Shown here: in pieces, positions 27,301 to 35,905 of the stretch
Position numbering within the stretch: position 1 is the first letter of the stretch
Layout: each line of letters starts with the position of its first letter
Source of the DNA: Lamellibrachia satsuma
Lineage: Eukaryota; Annelida; Polychaeta; Sabellida; Siboglinidae
Reading direction: 5' to 3'
DNA length: 64,000 bases
Assembly: GCA_033239005.1 (NCBI GenBank)
Contig: BSQZ01000018.1
Location: 6,479,536-6,543,535 of the forward strand
Made by a program: the position numbers and the translations under genes
The notes under the pieces: generated by a model
Seen by the model: only the letters and a program-made list of their open reading frames with translations
Database searches by the model: none
What the model was told of the DNA's origin: nothing

Positions 27301-30300
27301 AGTTGGCAAGCGCATACTAAATCATCCAATAACCCCTTATTGTATAGATTAATCTTAATTGTCATATATTGCAAAATAATCGTTGTTAGTTCTATGTGCA
27401 ATGTTCACGGATAATACTAAGTTAAAGGATTTCTTCTAAAACAATTGCTTTGCAAGACATTTCTACAAATAAAGAATGCTGTAAAAGAGAAAAATGTCAT
27501 TAACATACCCAGGTAATTTCATGTTAGTCATCCTAGATCCAAGGTGTTCGTTTGTTGAACGTCCTGCTTGCACAAACCTGAAAACATTCAACAGTTTCAG
27601 TATGATTAATTTTATATAAAGTGTAACATGTATGTTATTTTGTCTATATTTCCGACTTGCATGTTTTTTATATCAAATTACTGCTTCCTTTTAGGACTTA
27701 AGTTTGTGAGAGACATTTTATTGGAAGTTCATGAAATTTGTTTTTGCCAACCAATCACTTTGATTAAGTACTATTAATATCACCTTAGATTTTGTTAGTT
27801 AGCCACACAATATCCTTTAAACATCTGGCATAGGTCAACAAATATATCTTCTAACAGAAATTATAAAAACAATTTGACAGTGTCAGAACAAACACCCTAA
27901 TGCTGCAATTGATTGTATTAAATTTAAATAGGTAAACCATAAAGCTAAATTTACAAACACTAAACAACTAATCTAATCTGTACCAGTTGTACGCATTTAC
28001 ATAACAACATTAATAAAACTGATATAGCATCTAAATTCTATAGAATCTGAACTCAGGCACACAACAAACCTGAATCGCTAAGCATGATATCATGATCAGA
28101 GACACGATATCATGAACAGAGACATGATATCATGAACAGGGACATGATATCATGAACAGGGACATGAAATCATGAACAGGGACATGATATCAGGAACAGG
28201 GACATGATATCAGGAATAGGGACATGATATCATTAACAGAGACATGATATCATGAACAGGGACATGCAAAAGTCATCATCAGAGCTAGGGACCAGCAAGG
28301 ATTTAGGGTGGCAATGAAATATAAAAGGACTGGTTCTGCATTTTTGTTTGATGGAAAGATGAAACAATCAAATCAAACCAACAGTTGTACCTCTTGAGAT
28401 GGGAAACTATGTCTCTGTTTTCTGGGCAAGAGGGCAGCGCAACTACGTAGGTAGACTTGTTCTTCCCGTCAATGGTGACTGTGACTTCTTTCTCCAACAG
28501 GGCAGCCTCAAGATTCTCCTTTGTCAATCCTGCATAGCTGTTGTCGAGGCGGCACTTCACACCCTGTGGTGGCAAGTCCTGGAACTCAGGGGCCAGCACC
28601 TTCACTTCATCCATTTCCTTCACCTCCGAGTTGCCGTAATCTATAAAGTTCACTGTGACCTTTAACCCACAGACTTCCTGCACAATGCCACGGTAGAAAG
28701 CACCATCAACGGAGAAACTTGTGCAACATATATCGCCTGGACTGGGAGACGACAGATTTGGTACGTTCTTGCCGGTGTACAGATTGCAGAGCTCATACTG
28801 GAAAGTTTCCAGCGTTGCCATGGGAAACCTGGACAACTGGGCAACAAAGGTGACATCATCTAGAATGCTGGTGACATACATCTTCTCTGTTGCTTGCAAC
28901 TCCAGCTTGGGTAGTGTAGGCTGTCTACTTGTGACAGAGACAGTTCCTGTCAAGACCTCGTTGCCATTGATGATGTCAGATATTTTAACATCACGTCCAT
29001 CCCTTGTATCGTACAAGTCCAACTCGCATGACTCGCTCGTCTTGAAGATGACTTTAGCAACGAGTGCTGTTTTACCCGTGTAACGCCGCAGCACACTAGA
29101 AATATCATCAGGTGGTCTGCCTTCTACATCGAACAAACTGCAAGGTATTGCCTGTGTCGGCATTTTAGCATGCATTGGTGTAATCGCATACAACTGAGTA
29201 TTCTTGACAATGTTCACAGCACCAAAATCAACAAGACTCACATGAGAATCATGTGGTGTAGCAGACATGATTTGGGTGCGATACACAAGTCCGTCACGAC
29301 TATCTTTCACGAGACAAGGGGTGCCAGCGGTAGGGTTTGTCAGCGGCACCAAACTGCTGTCTTGTAGATCAGCCATCAAGTCGTCAAGATGTTGGGCCAT
29401 CGATACTAGCTGAACACAGAAGTGGCCAGAGTCATCAACGTGTGAAATACATACGTCCTGAAAGCAGCTAACATCAAACTGGATGCGTGAATATGTGACT
29501 GCAATCGACTGTGGATGACTTGCTGCTGTGGACGATCGCTGTTCGGACAATGCCACAATGTGTATGTCAGAGGGAAGGCAGGCTATAATGCGCATGTAGA
29601 TGGTTTCTGACTCAATAAGTTTATCGAAATCAATCGTGTTGACAGTCTCGCCACTCACGCTGCAGTGGATAGCGTGCGGTGGGTGAGCGGCAAACTCGGC
29701 AGGCAGATACTTGATGCAGTCCAGGCTCACAATTTCTGAGTCACCGTAGTCGATGAATGTTATCTGACACTTGGATTTGTCCTGGAAGACATTTGTGACA
29801 ACTGCTCGGTAGTAGGATTCGGTGTCACCGTATTGACATAGACAAGGAGCGCCTATATCTACACTGCATGTGTCTATGCCAGCTGGACTAGTTAAGTAGT
29901 CTGCTAGCTGCGCATGCAAATCATCAAGTGAAGCCTCATCTTGAAACAGTCGAACCCAGAAGTCAAATGGTGAAGTTGTGTAGCTCATGAATACATGATG
30001 ATCAGTGCCTACGTCTAACAAGGATCTCCCACCTGAAATCTTCTGTAGGTGTGCATTGTCGTAGGTTGCACCGATACCATCCCTGATGAATGTTGATACC
30101 AACGGAATGTTGGAATCTTTCATTTCTGGGTCAAACAGCCTCACTGTAGGATCTATTCCGACTGTGCCTGCTTGGAGAACAATGCTGGAAAATTCTCCAT
30201 AGGAACATTTCTCTTTGAAATAGTCTGCCTCACTTGGCGACCAACCACATGAGTTTGCGGGAGAAATGTCTGCCAGTAGAAATTTTGCAGCTTGCGGGGG

Positions 30301-30651
30301 CAATGCAAAGTATTTCGGCTCGCCTTTACTAACGCTAGAAAACGAAACAGTTTCCGTGTTTCCGAAATCAATGAAAAATACTTTGACAGCGCCGGCTGAC
30401 TTGTCGACTTCGGTCACTTGTGCACGATACCAATTGCCGTCTCCCGAATACTTGGCTAAGTAGACGGCGCCCACGCTAAGTGACTCTGAGTCAACACTGG
30501 TGTTGCCACTTCTCCCCGATTCGACGTTTTTCATAAGGGTTTCCAGTTCGGCATACTGCTTGAAGTTTGTCTGGCTCCACAGATTGACAACGGAGCCTTG
30601 CGCTTCGACGTTTGTGACAAACAAATCTATCTTATCGCCCTTTTCCAACAT
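2175..30651 (-). CDS. Giant multi-tudor-domain protein gene (TDRD6/TDRD15/Tudor-like), 16 exons, 3' end missing
   Basis: Coding exons in order: 30651-28391, 27577-27509, 22695-22439, 19295-13824, 13086-12876, 12075-10978, 10639-9961, 9387-9130, 8655-8496, 7999-7805, 7215-7126, 5480-5325, 4812-4549, 3835-3712, 3377-3089, 2322-2175. All junctions are GT-AG and all phases join, giving 3,910 codons with no stop. Eighteen repeats have the extended-tudor layout: a motif like SPxxFWCQ, then WYRA, a core such as FVDYGNxE, then LPxQA and a C-terminal half. By family knowledge, extended tudor domains bind symmetric dimethylarginine on PIWI proteins and scaffold germ granules (nuage). Thirteen cores keep the Asn of DYGN/DFGN, which contacts the methyl-arginine; five do not. 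Drosophila Tudor has 11 domains and vertebrate TDRD6/TDRD15 about 7-8, so this protein is much longer. Exon 16 ends in phase 1 inside a 19th domain; the rest lies beyond the left edge. Orthology to one particular TDRD is not settled. Confidence 0.93.
2402..2552. mobile_element. pogo-like MITE, 151 bp
   Basis: Starts CAGTAGAACCTCT and ends AGAGGGGTTCTACTG, flanked on both sides by TA (2400-2401, 2553-2554). These are inverted repeats with one extra base, and a TA duplication as in Tc1/mariner-pogo. It lies in the intron between tudor exons 15 and 16. Confidence 0.75.
2936..3058. repeat. Tandem duplication of about 62 bp
   Basis: TAGCCGTTCTCCCAGGGGGA and TAGCCGTTCTCCCACAGGGA begin two adjacent units that share GAGCTACCCATAGGTC and GGAGGA. 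Intronic, between tudor exons 15 and 16. Confidence 0.85.
3089..3377 (-). CDS. Tudor gene exon 15: in-frame 33-bp repeats, DILMKKK helix, acidic linker
   Basis: 289 bp, residues 3765-3861. The acceptor TTCCTGCTAAG gives phase 2 in. The exon then reads through four 11-residue repeats of type [11 protein letters not shown], followed by [16 protein letters not shown], the usual end of an extended tudor unit. A Glu-rich linker ends at KPE before donor GTATACTT in phase 0. Without that donor the frame stops at 3071, so a shorter terminal-exon isoform is possible. The acceptor could instead lie inside the repeats. Confidence 0.75.
3241..3376 (-). repeat. 33-bp minisatellite, four units, within tudor exon 15
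   Basis: On the plus strand the unit starts CACCATGGCTACAAGCAACA; there are four units. Being 33 bp it keeps frame and gives [15 protein letters not shown] 11-mers on the minus strand; one unit has Ser for Gly. Confidence 0.9.
3712..3835 (-). CDS. Tudor gene exon 14: C-terminal half of tudor 18
   Basis: 124 bp, residues about 3724-3764, phase 1 in and 2 out. It encodes [11 protein letters not shown] and [17 protein letters not shown], the SN-like half following the core. Acceptor ATTGCAG, donor GTGAGTAG. Confidence 0.85.
4549..4812 (-). CDS. Tudor gene exon 13: tudor 18 core
   Basis: 264 bp, residues about 3636-3723. It carries [19 protein letters not shown] and the core YHVDYGKKE. Both a cage Tyr (WRRA instead of WYRA) and the DYGN Asn (Lys) are changed, so this domain is probably structural. 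Acceptor CTTGCAG, donor GTGAATAT. Confidence 0.9.
5325..5480 (-). CDS. Tudor gene exon 12: N-terminal flank of tudor 18
   Basis: 156 bp, residues about 3584-3635. [19 protein letters not shown] matches the strand before a tudor barrel, with the usual FWCQ degraded to IVCQ. Acceptor GGTTGTAG, donor GTACCACA, phase 1 on both sides. Confidence 0.85.
6051..6714. mobile_element. TTAA-type MITE (piggyBac or Kolobok-like)
   Basis: The left end TTAA-CCCATTAGACCC and the right end GGGGCCTAATGGG-ATAA form about 12-bp inverted repeats with a TTAA-like flank, one base changed on the right. The left subterminal zone is an abrupt GC-rich patch (CGGCCGCGGCCGGCCG, 6068-6083). No transposase. It lies in the intron between tudor exons 11 and 12. 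Confidence 0.5.
7126..7215 (-). CDS. Tudor gene exon 11: acidic linker
   Basis: 90 bp, residues about 3554-3583. It encodes a low-complexity acidic linker ([14 protein letters not shown]) with no domain. Acceptor TTCTTTCAG, donor GTGGGACA, phase 1 on both sides. Confidence 0.75.
7387..7564. repeat. 25-bp minisatellite, about 7 units
   Basis: The unit begins AATCCAACAATCCACCACAC. It is nearly perfect, with one variant (GAGTCC). It leaves open frames in all three minus phases, which are not genes. Intron between tudor exons 10 and 11. Confidence 0.95.
7805..7999 (-). CDS. Tudor gene exon 10: C-terminal half of tudor 17
   Basis: 195 bp, residues about 3489-3553, phase 1 in and 1 out. It encodes the SN-like C-terminal half (PIYLFDASR, then [12 protein letters not shown]). 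Acceptor CTTGCAG. The donor GTAAAATC is weaker than the others but is the one that keeps frame. Confidence 0.8.
8496..8655 (-). CDS. Tudor gene exon 9: tudor 17 core
   Basis: 160 bp, residues 3436-3488. The core is [11 protein letters not shown], with Arg in place of the ligand-binding Asn, followed by [14 protein letters not shown]. Acceptor GTTTCAG, donor GTGAGTGA, phase 1 out. Confidence 0.9.
8836..8870. repeat. 14-bp perfect inverted repeat (hairpin)
   Basis: GGTTCTTGGGACTG (8836-8849), a 7-base loop CTTTGAA, then CAGTCCCAAGAACC (8857-8870). TTCTTGGGACTGTTCAAA recurs near 19351-19368, and a weak relative lies near 7300-7330, so it belongs to a dispersed repeat. Confidence 0.85.
9130..9387 (-). 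CDS. Tudor gene exon 8: first part of tudor 17
   Basis: 258 bp, residues 3350-3435, phase 0 in and out. It contains [11 protein letters not shown] and [16 protein letters not shown]. The barrel continues on exon 9. Acceptor CTTGCAG, donor GTAGGTCA. Confidence 0.9.
9765..9868. repeat. Degenerate GGGGCAAGTAAAACATG tandem repeat
   Basis: Four to five imperfect units of GGGGCAA(G/A)T(A/G)AAACATG. Intronic, between tudor exons 7 and 8. Confidence 0.6.
9961..10639 (-). CDS. Tudor gene exon 7: tudor 16
   Basis: 679 bp, residues 3123-3349. A whole extended tudor domain lies on one exon: [33 protein letters not shown]. Acceptor GTTGACAG, donor GTAAATTT, phase 0 out. Confidence 0.93.
10978..12075 (-). 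CDS. Tudor gene exon 6: tudor 14 core and tudor 15
   Basis: 1,098 bp, residues about 2757-3122. It opens with [11 protein letters not shown] and the core FFIDYGNAA (domain 14). An acidic linker and domain 15 follow, with core VYVDYGNTE and the variant SWCRARV (Tyr to Cys at an aromatic-cage position). Acceptor ATCACAG, donor GTGAGTTG. Confidence 0.93.
12340..12523. repeat. 91-bp tandem duplication
   Basis: Two adjacent 91-bp units starting CATTTTAATTGAAA at 12341 and 12432, differing at about four positions. Intron between tudor exons 5 and 6. Confidence 0.92.
12876..13086 (-). CDS. Tudor gene exon 5: first half of tudor 14
   Basis: 211 bp, residues about 2687-2756, phase 1 in and 2 out. 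It carries [18 protein letters not shown] and ends at ALCVAR, just before the WYRA-like strand. The acceptor TTATTGTAG lies about 20 bp downstream of a SINE tail. Donor GTTAGTGC. Confidence 0.9.
13106..13385 (-). mobile_element. tRNA-derived SINE, possibly with two tRNA-like heads
   Basis: On the minus strand a pol III promoter is visible: an A-box-like TGGCTGGGTGGTCAGAGCGC (about 13313-13294) and a B-box-like GGTTCGAGGCT (13269-13259). A second, worn head (GTAGCTCGGCAGTTAATGGC, then GGGGTTTCC) precedes it at 13380-13315. The body runs to a tail at 13106 whose last about 25 bases match 59262-59287. The tail stops about 20 bp before the acceptor of tudor exon 5. Confidence 0.7.
13824..19295 (-). 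CDS. Tudor gene exon 4: 5.47-kb exon, end of tudor 5 and tudors 6-13
   Basis: 1,823 full codons (residues 863-2686) with no stop. Cores in order: [81 protein letters not shown]. The last, domain 13, has lost the Tyr-Gly-Asn consensus and is probably not a ligand binder. Ser/Arg/Pro-rich linkers lie between domains 5-6, 6-7 and 7-8. The exon ends at CAGTCAG before GTAAGGCA. It is exceptionally long for an internal exon. Confidence 0.95.
19560..19607. repeat. Alternating purine-pyrimidine tract (GC/GCAC/CA)
   Basis: GCGCGCGCGC passes into (CGCA)n and then (CA)n. It is a potential Z-DNA-forming run in the intron above tudor exon 4. Confidence 0.9.
20149..20714. repeat. 32-bp minisatellite, about 18 units
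   Basis: The unit begins CAACTGGAGCTACTCACGAC and ends CACTCTTTGCC(C/A). Central units look identical; edge units lose TTTG or change a base. A 32-bp unit is not divisible by 3, so it opens all three plus frames without being coding. Intron between tudor exons 3 and 4. Confidence 0.97.
20889..21697. mobile_element. pogo/Tigger-like non-autonomous element
   Basis: The left end TA-CAGTCGTGCCTCATTATTAC and the right end, complement of CAATGGAGCCTCGTTATAAC, followed by TA, form imperfect inverted repeats. The CAGT..CCTC..TTAT pattern and TA duplication are typical of pogo/Tigger. Both subterminal zones share GTGGACCC/GGACCCTGA-like sequence. No transposase frame. It lies in the intron between tudor exons 3 and 4. 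Confidence 0.6.
21822..21904. repeat. 29-bp tandem repeat, 3 units
   Basis: Three units of AGGATAG(C/T)TAG(G/T)CTAATT followed by AAAAACA. Intronic. Confidence 0.85.
22439..22695 (-). CDS. Tudor gene exon 3: first half of tudor 5
   Basis: 257 bp, residues 777-862. It carries [16 protein letters not shown], the flanking SN-like strand/helix, and then [10 protein letters not shown]. The exon ends inside the tudor barrel, and the remaining core (KFVDYGNHE) lies on exon 4. Acceptor ATTACAG, donor GTCAGTCA, phase 1 out. Confidence 0.9.
24229..24300. repeat. (TA)n microsatellite
   Basis: An uninterrupted TA run of about 70 bp in the intron between tudor exons 2 and 3. Confidence 0.97.
25272..26614. 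mobile_element. Non-autonomous hAT transposon, 1,343 bp, with 18-bp TIRs and 8-bp TSD
   Basis: Perfect 18-bp inverted repeats TAGTGCCCTGCGCGGGCC (25272-25289) and its complement (26597-26614). They are flanked by the direct 8-bp repeat GTCCCTAT (25264-25271, 26615-26622). An 8-bp duplication and TAGTG ends are hAT hallmarks. Subterminal zones (about 25277-25460 and 26360-26600) are dense in GGGCCGGGCCTGG-type GC-rich repeats, probably transposase-binding sites. The AT-rich middle has no transposase frame. It sits in the intron between tudor exons 2 and 3. Confidence 0.93.
27509..27577 (-). CDS. Tudor gene exon 2: short linker
   Basis: 69 bp, residues 754-776, phase 2 in and 2 out. The acceptor is TTTTCAG and the donor GTATGTTA. 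It encodes a linker including [16 protein letters not shown], which completes the C-terminal helix-like end of domain 4. It is supported by splice sites and phase continuity rather than by a domain. Confidence 0.8.
28083..28266. repeat. 20-bp minisatellite, about 9 units
   Basis: The unit is ATGATATCATGAACAGGGAC with point variants. The core TGATATCA is palindromic. It lies just below tudor exon 1, in the intron to exon 2. Confidence 0.92.
28391..30651 (-). CDS. Tudor gene exon 1: start codon and tudor domains 1-4
   Basis: Codes for residues 1-753 (phase 2 out). The ATG at 30651 begins [15 protein letters not shown], a normal tudor-protein N-terminus with no signal peptide. Cores in order are [27 protein letters not shown] and NFIDYGNSE, preceded by NWYRA, SYYRA, LVYRT and AFYRG. 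Domains 2 and 3 lack the Asn of the binding motif. The donor is GTACAACT after CTCAAGAG. A further upstream exon or UTR intron cannot be excluded. Confidence 0.92.
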
Positions 30652-31689
30652 GATTGGTAGCTTCGTTACTTCGACAAGTAGTAACCTGTTATTGCATCTT
30701 TGTTTCCTCTACGGCTACAGTCAGCATTCCACGGGCGCCATATTTACAGGACCGCAACACGTGGTAAGCGATGGAAGCGCCACCTGAGTTTTTCAGCGGG
30801 TCCCTATTTCGGGGTGTATAAAAAACGGTCAGTTAACTCTGCCGATGTTTCAAACCAGCAAGAAAATTAGCTGTACACCTAAATAGCACCACCTTATTTA
30901 TTTACGATGATATTATTTAGTAAAACATCACCACTGTCAATTATTTCCCGGCAATCCTAAACGTGGAGCGAACTGCATTTGACTAGCTTTGACTGATCGC
31001 TTAGAAAGGGTGTTCACAATCGTCTCAAAAATGTGTTGTTGACCTATATAAACAAAGCTCACAATATACAGTGTCAAATCCTTCTAAAAATCAGTCATGT
31101 TGTCTTTAACAATGCTTCTTTGTCTTAATTCAAAGACCAATAAGTCCGCATTTAAGAGTGCCATCCGAAGCGGTGAAGTTTCCATATCCAATCAACAACG
31201 AGGAAACCCCATTTCTAAGCTACTGTCGAACTAACTTAGGGTGGACCGCTTTTGGTTCTTTGGTAATGTAAAGGCATTTTTTGCAAACAGTAGAACCTAT
31301 AAGACATTCCGCAATAGTACCCCACAATATAGTTTACAATTATAATGATGTGTATATGTTGTTACCTTGTCTTATTTTCGTTTCGCCTGTGTTACATCCT
31401 AGGTTTAGACGTAGCGCGACGCGCCGAACAGAATCGTAGATGATAAATCCACCCTTCCCATGTCACGTGTATACGACATCGAAAATAATTTTATAAAATG
31501 GATCAGCAATTGCATCACTATTGTTTATGGACCTATGTGGCCTACATGAAGAAGAACACTTGATTGTGTAGAATTGTGTTTTTGCTTTACTTTATTTTTA
31601 ATTATTTATATTTTCAATTTACTTTAATATTGATATGTTAACTTATTGATTTGTTAATGCATTTGTAATCCTAAAATAATGCTGGTGTC

Positions 31690-31950
31690 AATATGTTCGC
31701 ATGGCAATGTCGATCGCGTAGTATAGCCACCTGCATGGTCAGGTCCGGAACGATATACACGTGCCGGTGACGGTGCACCGGTGTATCGCGATACACACCG
31801 AACGATACAGTACGTACACGATACACAATATCCGTATCGCGGTACACTACAATATGCGATAGCAGTAGGCAAAACATTATTCGCGTCACCTATATGATGC
31901 AATACACGTTCAACGCGAATAACACCTGCCTGTGTATCGATAACATATAT
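31690..31950. repeat. Palindrome-rich GTATCGCGATAC repeat zone
   Basis: Many overlapping short inverted motifs (GTGTATCGCGATACAC, GTACGTAC, GTATCGCGGTAC). Related motifs recur at 32280-32340 and, weakly, at 1560-1640. No gene is seen. Confidence 0.55.
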
Positions 31951-31970
31951 ATTTAGCGAAATATCTAACT

Positions 31971-32210
31971 ATAATCTATGTCAAATCTTAAAATTTATAC
32001 TATTATTTTTTTCAAAGCGCGCGTGCAATTTGGACCTCATGTGAGTGACGACGTGACCTCTGTAAAATATTTACACTATATAACATGTAACTATATACGT
32101 TTCCCACATGTATATTTATATAATCCATGTAAAATCTTTATACTATTATTTTTTCAAAGCGCGCGTGCAATTTGGACCTGATGTGAGTGGCGACGTGACG
32201 TCTGCTGTAG
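31971..32210. repeat. About 143-bp tandem duplication
   Basis: TACTATTATT..TTTCAAAGCGCGCG, followed by CAATTTGGACCT, occurs at about 31998 and about 32141, each followed by GATGTGAGTG/CATGTGAGTG and CGACGTGAC. Two adjacent units. Confidence 0.88.
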
Positions 32211-32380
32211 CGTTGCCTTGTCTACGTGATAAATAAACGCGTTTTTTATTTTTGTTGTATCATTCAAGTCAGTGTACATAGTCTGTATCGCGATATGTAT
32301 CGTACGTATTGATCGTATAACGTCAAGTAGTGTATCGTTCCGGCCGTAGTTTAGACCCAATAGTAAAACACACTATATAC

Positions 32381-32514
<134 letters not shown>

Positions 32515-33411
32515 CAATTATCTGCATCACTTGAACTAATTTATTTAACATCGTGATACGAACGGTACTTTGCTTTTATGTGACAGACTTGCGTTCAGGG
32601 ATGGGGTGTATTACAAAAATTAATTGGAATTATTCAGTTCAATTCAATTCCTGAATTTGAATTGAAAGATATTGACCAAGCGAAATTTGAATTGAAAGAT
32701 TCTGAGTAAGTTGAATTAAGTTGAATTGGAATTGAAAGAACATGAATGGAACCTCATTTACTTGTGCTGGTATGATCTGGTTTATTTCCAATGTGGTCCT
32801 CAATCCAACCCTAGAATTGTATATGAACTCAAAGTCTTTGTAGCAGCTAACCACACATTAAATTTGTACACCATTTGAAGATCTGAGGTGAGAACATTTA
32901 TTCAAATTTGAACAAAGGGTCTTTCTTTGAATTCAATATAGGTTGCAGCTTCTACTCTAAGATAACATTTGTTGTCTGCCTGCACATATCTGAAACCATG
33001 CCCTTTGTGTGTGCTAGGAATGTGTGAAGCCACAGCCACCCCATTGGGGCATCCAAACAATAAGTAATTGGCTTGCTACTGACTCCTGCATTGTTTCATT
33101 GAGCAGGTATTTCTGAAACCATCAAATGATTAGCCTACTGGTCTTTTCATGTTGTTTGAATAACAGCTCAGCCATTGTCTATACACTGTTTACAATTAGT
33201 AGCAGTTGGAATAATAATGTCATAATGTTCATGTAATGACTTTAAATCCTGAGTTTAGGTTTCAGGGGTCTCAACTAATTTAATATAAGTCAAGTTTATA
33301 ATCGCTTTGTATGCATTGTATACATTTATCAAACGTAACACAACTGATGAGTTAGAATGAGAGTGCCCGGATGTTTGCTTAGATCCTGGGCAAACGTCCA
33401 GGTTCCGTGCT

Positions 33412-33866
33412 GGGCACGGACCACAGTCAGAATCCATCCGCCATTACATACATAAAGAGTCCCAAGGAAAAAATTCATTGTGCAGATAGGGTTTATTTGT
33501 GAGAGCAGAAATTGTGTGCATGAGTGAGTAGAAGTGATGTTTTTGTGCACAGTAGCATCTAAGCTTTGAAATGATGCCATTTGTCAGTAGGTATACCAGT
33601 TGCGTAATGACACAGTGGCTGTTAGGCAGGATGTACTCATATTTGAGAAACCGGGGAATTTCATGGCAGAAATGCACGGGCCTCATGCTTTGAAGTAATT
33701 TGTGCGAAAAGGAGGTATGTCATTTTCACGAATTCCGCACACCAGGTGTCTTAGTGGGTCTGTCATTTTCTGTGAATTTTTAAAAAAAATTGTAGGATAA
33801 ATTTTCAATGTAGGCGCAAGAATGTTATAATGGTCGTCTATGGGAAAAGTGACTGTGGTCCGTGCC
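33412..33866. mobile_element. 455-bp TIR element, copy 1
   Basis: Starts GGGCACGGACCACAGTCA and ends TGACTGTGGTCCGTGCCC, an 18-bp perfect inverted repeat. No coding frame. Nearly identical to copy 2, differing at scattered single bases. Confidence 0.85.
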
Positions 33867-34369
33867 CAATATGAAATTTTGACTGGCTTGTTACCAAGGC
33901 AAAGCATCGTGGTAAAACAAGCATGGGTGACATTTTTTGTGAGAAAATATAGGTGGAGAATCAAGTTTTACACTGTCTTGTCAAGAAATGACAGTTGCAT
34001 GTTATGGACTGGGTGTTTTAAAGCATATTGTATAGGCTAGCTAGCCCAGTATGGTGTCATATGTGTAAAATTTCCAGCTGGGAAATGGAAGACAGTTCTT
34101 GTACATAGATTAATGTATATGCTACACCATAATTTATCAAAGATTCCTAGACATCTAAGTTGTAGCCATATTTGCAATGTCAGCTTGTGTGTTAATCCAC
34201 AGCATATGATACTGGAGCCACTGCATGTAAACAACAATAGACGACAGTATGTGAGAGAGCAGCATTGTTTTGGTCATGGTCATTACCCTCAGTGTATTTA
34301 GAAATTGTGCAGTTGAACAGGTGAGAGACAAATCAAAGAATTATTTAAGCCAGTCTTATCATTACTCAC

Positions 34370-34946
34370 CAGTTTGTGTGTTTTTGCATGCTCAGCTGCT
34401 TGCCTGTCTGTCTGTGTGTCCATGCTTTGTTGTGCTCGCAGGGCTATGAGGTAATCCTCTCTTGAACTCCCCTCACATACATGTGGGGGGAGTGTGTGGC
34501 ACACTTCCACCTTTACTAATAGAAGCTTGCTTGTCTCCAATTTCCACAGTAGAGTGTCCCCCACTCCATAATTCAGCCTGTCAATGGCTGCACAGGCACA
34601 TCCCTTGACATTGCGACTGAAGTTCACATTTTTTGGTAGAGAAGCGCTCAACCCTCTGTTCAGGCCATCATTTCGGTTTGTGTTAAGACACAGTTTTGTT
34701 AACGCTTGTGCATTTCCCCCTTATCTTAGATGCAGAATCTTTCTCAGTGTAATCCTGTCTCTACTGGTCATGTTGAGATAGTGGAGAGTACCTGTCTGCA
34801 GGTACATTGATTTTTTCCACCAGTTTCCTTTCCCACCTGAGCAGGCTATAGAGGAGTACCTGCATATCTTGCAGTCACCTCCATAGCAATCCAATGTCAA
34901 TGTTGCTGTGCAGTTATCATGCCCTGGACAGGTGACATAAAATCCT
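34370..34946 (-). pseudogene. Cys-rich coding remnant inside the composite unit
   Basis: About 190 codons stay open on the minus strand with a single in-frame TAA near 34727. They contain a Cys-rich stretch (FYVTCPGHDNCTATLTLDC, YGGDCKICRY) and a second block (NRGLSASLPKNVNFSRNV, AAIDRLNYGVGDTLLWKL). The frame ends at a strong donor, CTG then GTGAGTAA, at 34370. More Cys-containing sequence lies upstream to about 35300 in shifted frames. I do not recognise the family. It may be a gene of the transposon or captured host sequence. Confidence 0.45.
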
Positions 34947-35905
34947 CTCCTTCAAAATGAAGCCCCCATGGTGCACAATTTATTCTGTATGTGTAGAACC
35001 GCAATATCCTGGCACAGTGTGCCCCTTCTGAAAGCCACATCTCCTCTCATGTTTGGCTATTTGGAACTTCGCCACACCTTCACTTTTCTTCTCCATGCTG
35101 ATATCTGTATCAGAGTCAAAAACTTTTCCTATCTGACTGATCTGGGAGCAATCTGTCCAACTGACATTTAAGCAATGGCCATAATTTTAGTGGGGTAGAC
35201 CACTTGTCTGTCATGCTGCACAGCTATTGGCTGAGAAAATACCCCAATGTAGATTCTGAATAGAATTTACAACCCCCTGTAGTTGAAATCTGAGCAAAAA
35301 GTAGGCTTATCGTCACTGTAGTTGCAACAGGAGACACTCAAAAGCCCCAAACAGGCAGCATTCCATTCTGTCTCGTTGACAGGCAGTTGGCACCTTCAGT
35401 GACTTGAAATTGGGTCATCCCTGTCAGCAATGCCAAATGTTCACCTGAAAACTTGTCAGATATATAGCTTGTTTTCACACATACCATAATTCGTTGTAGT
35501 TTGAACGCTCAATATTACCTATCAATGTTGTGAAATACACAGAAATGCCTGCTTTTTGCCCAAAAACAGTGCATATTAAAAAAAAATTTTTTAATATTTT
35601 AATAAAAAATTAGTTGACAATTTTAGTGTTGTATTGATGAAAATACCCCATATTTTGTGAAACACTTGTAAGATTTTCTATATCTCTGGCACAGCAAGCA
35701 GTGTGGGCTTTATGACTAAAGTGCATATGTGCAACTCAGCCCACTTGAAATTCTTCCCCTCACATACGGGGGCATGTCTCGGTGACATATCAATTAATGT
35801 GTTGCATTGCGATGTGGATTTCCTTCTGTGATTTATCGAGATAAAGGTTTTTCTTCGATTTGGTATAACTTTCGTGACGGTTTGTGATATGTCGGAAATT
35901 AATTA

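Noticed and set aside
28083..28266. CRISPR-like array
   Set aside because: Units are contiguous with no unique spacers and the DNA is animal; ordinary minisatellite. The same applies to the other arrays.
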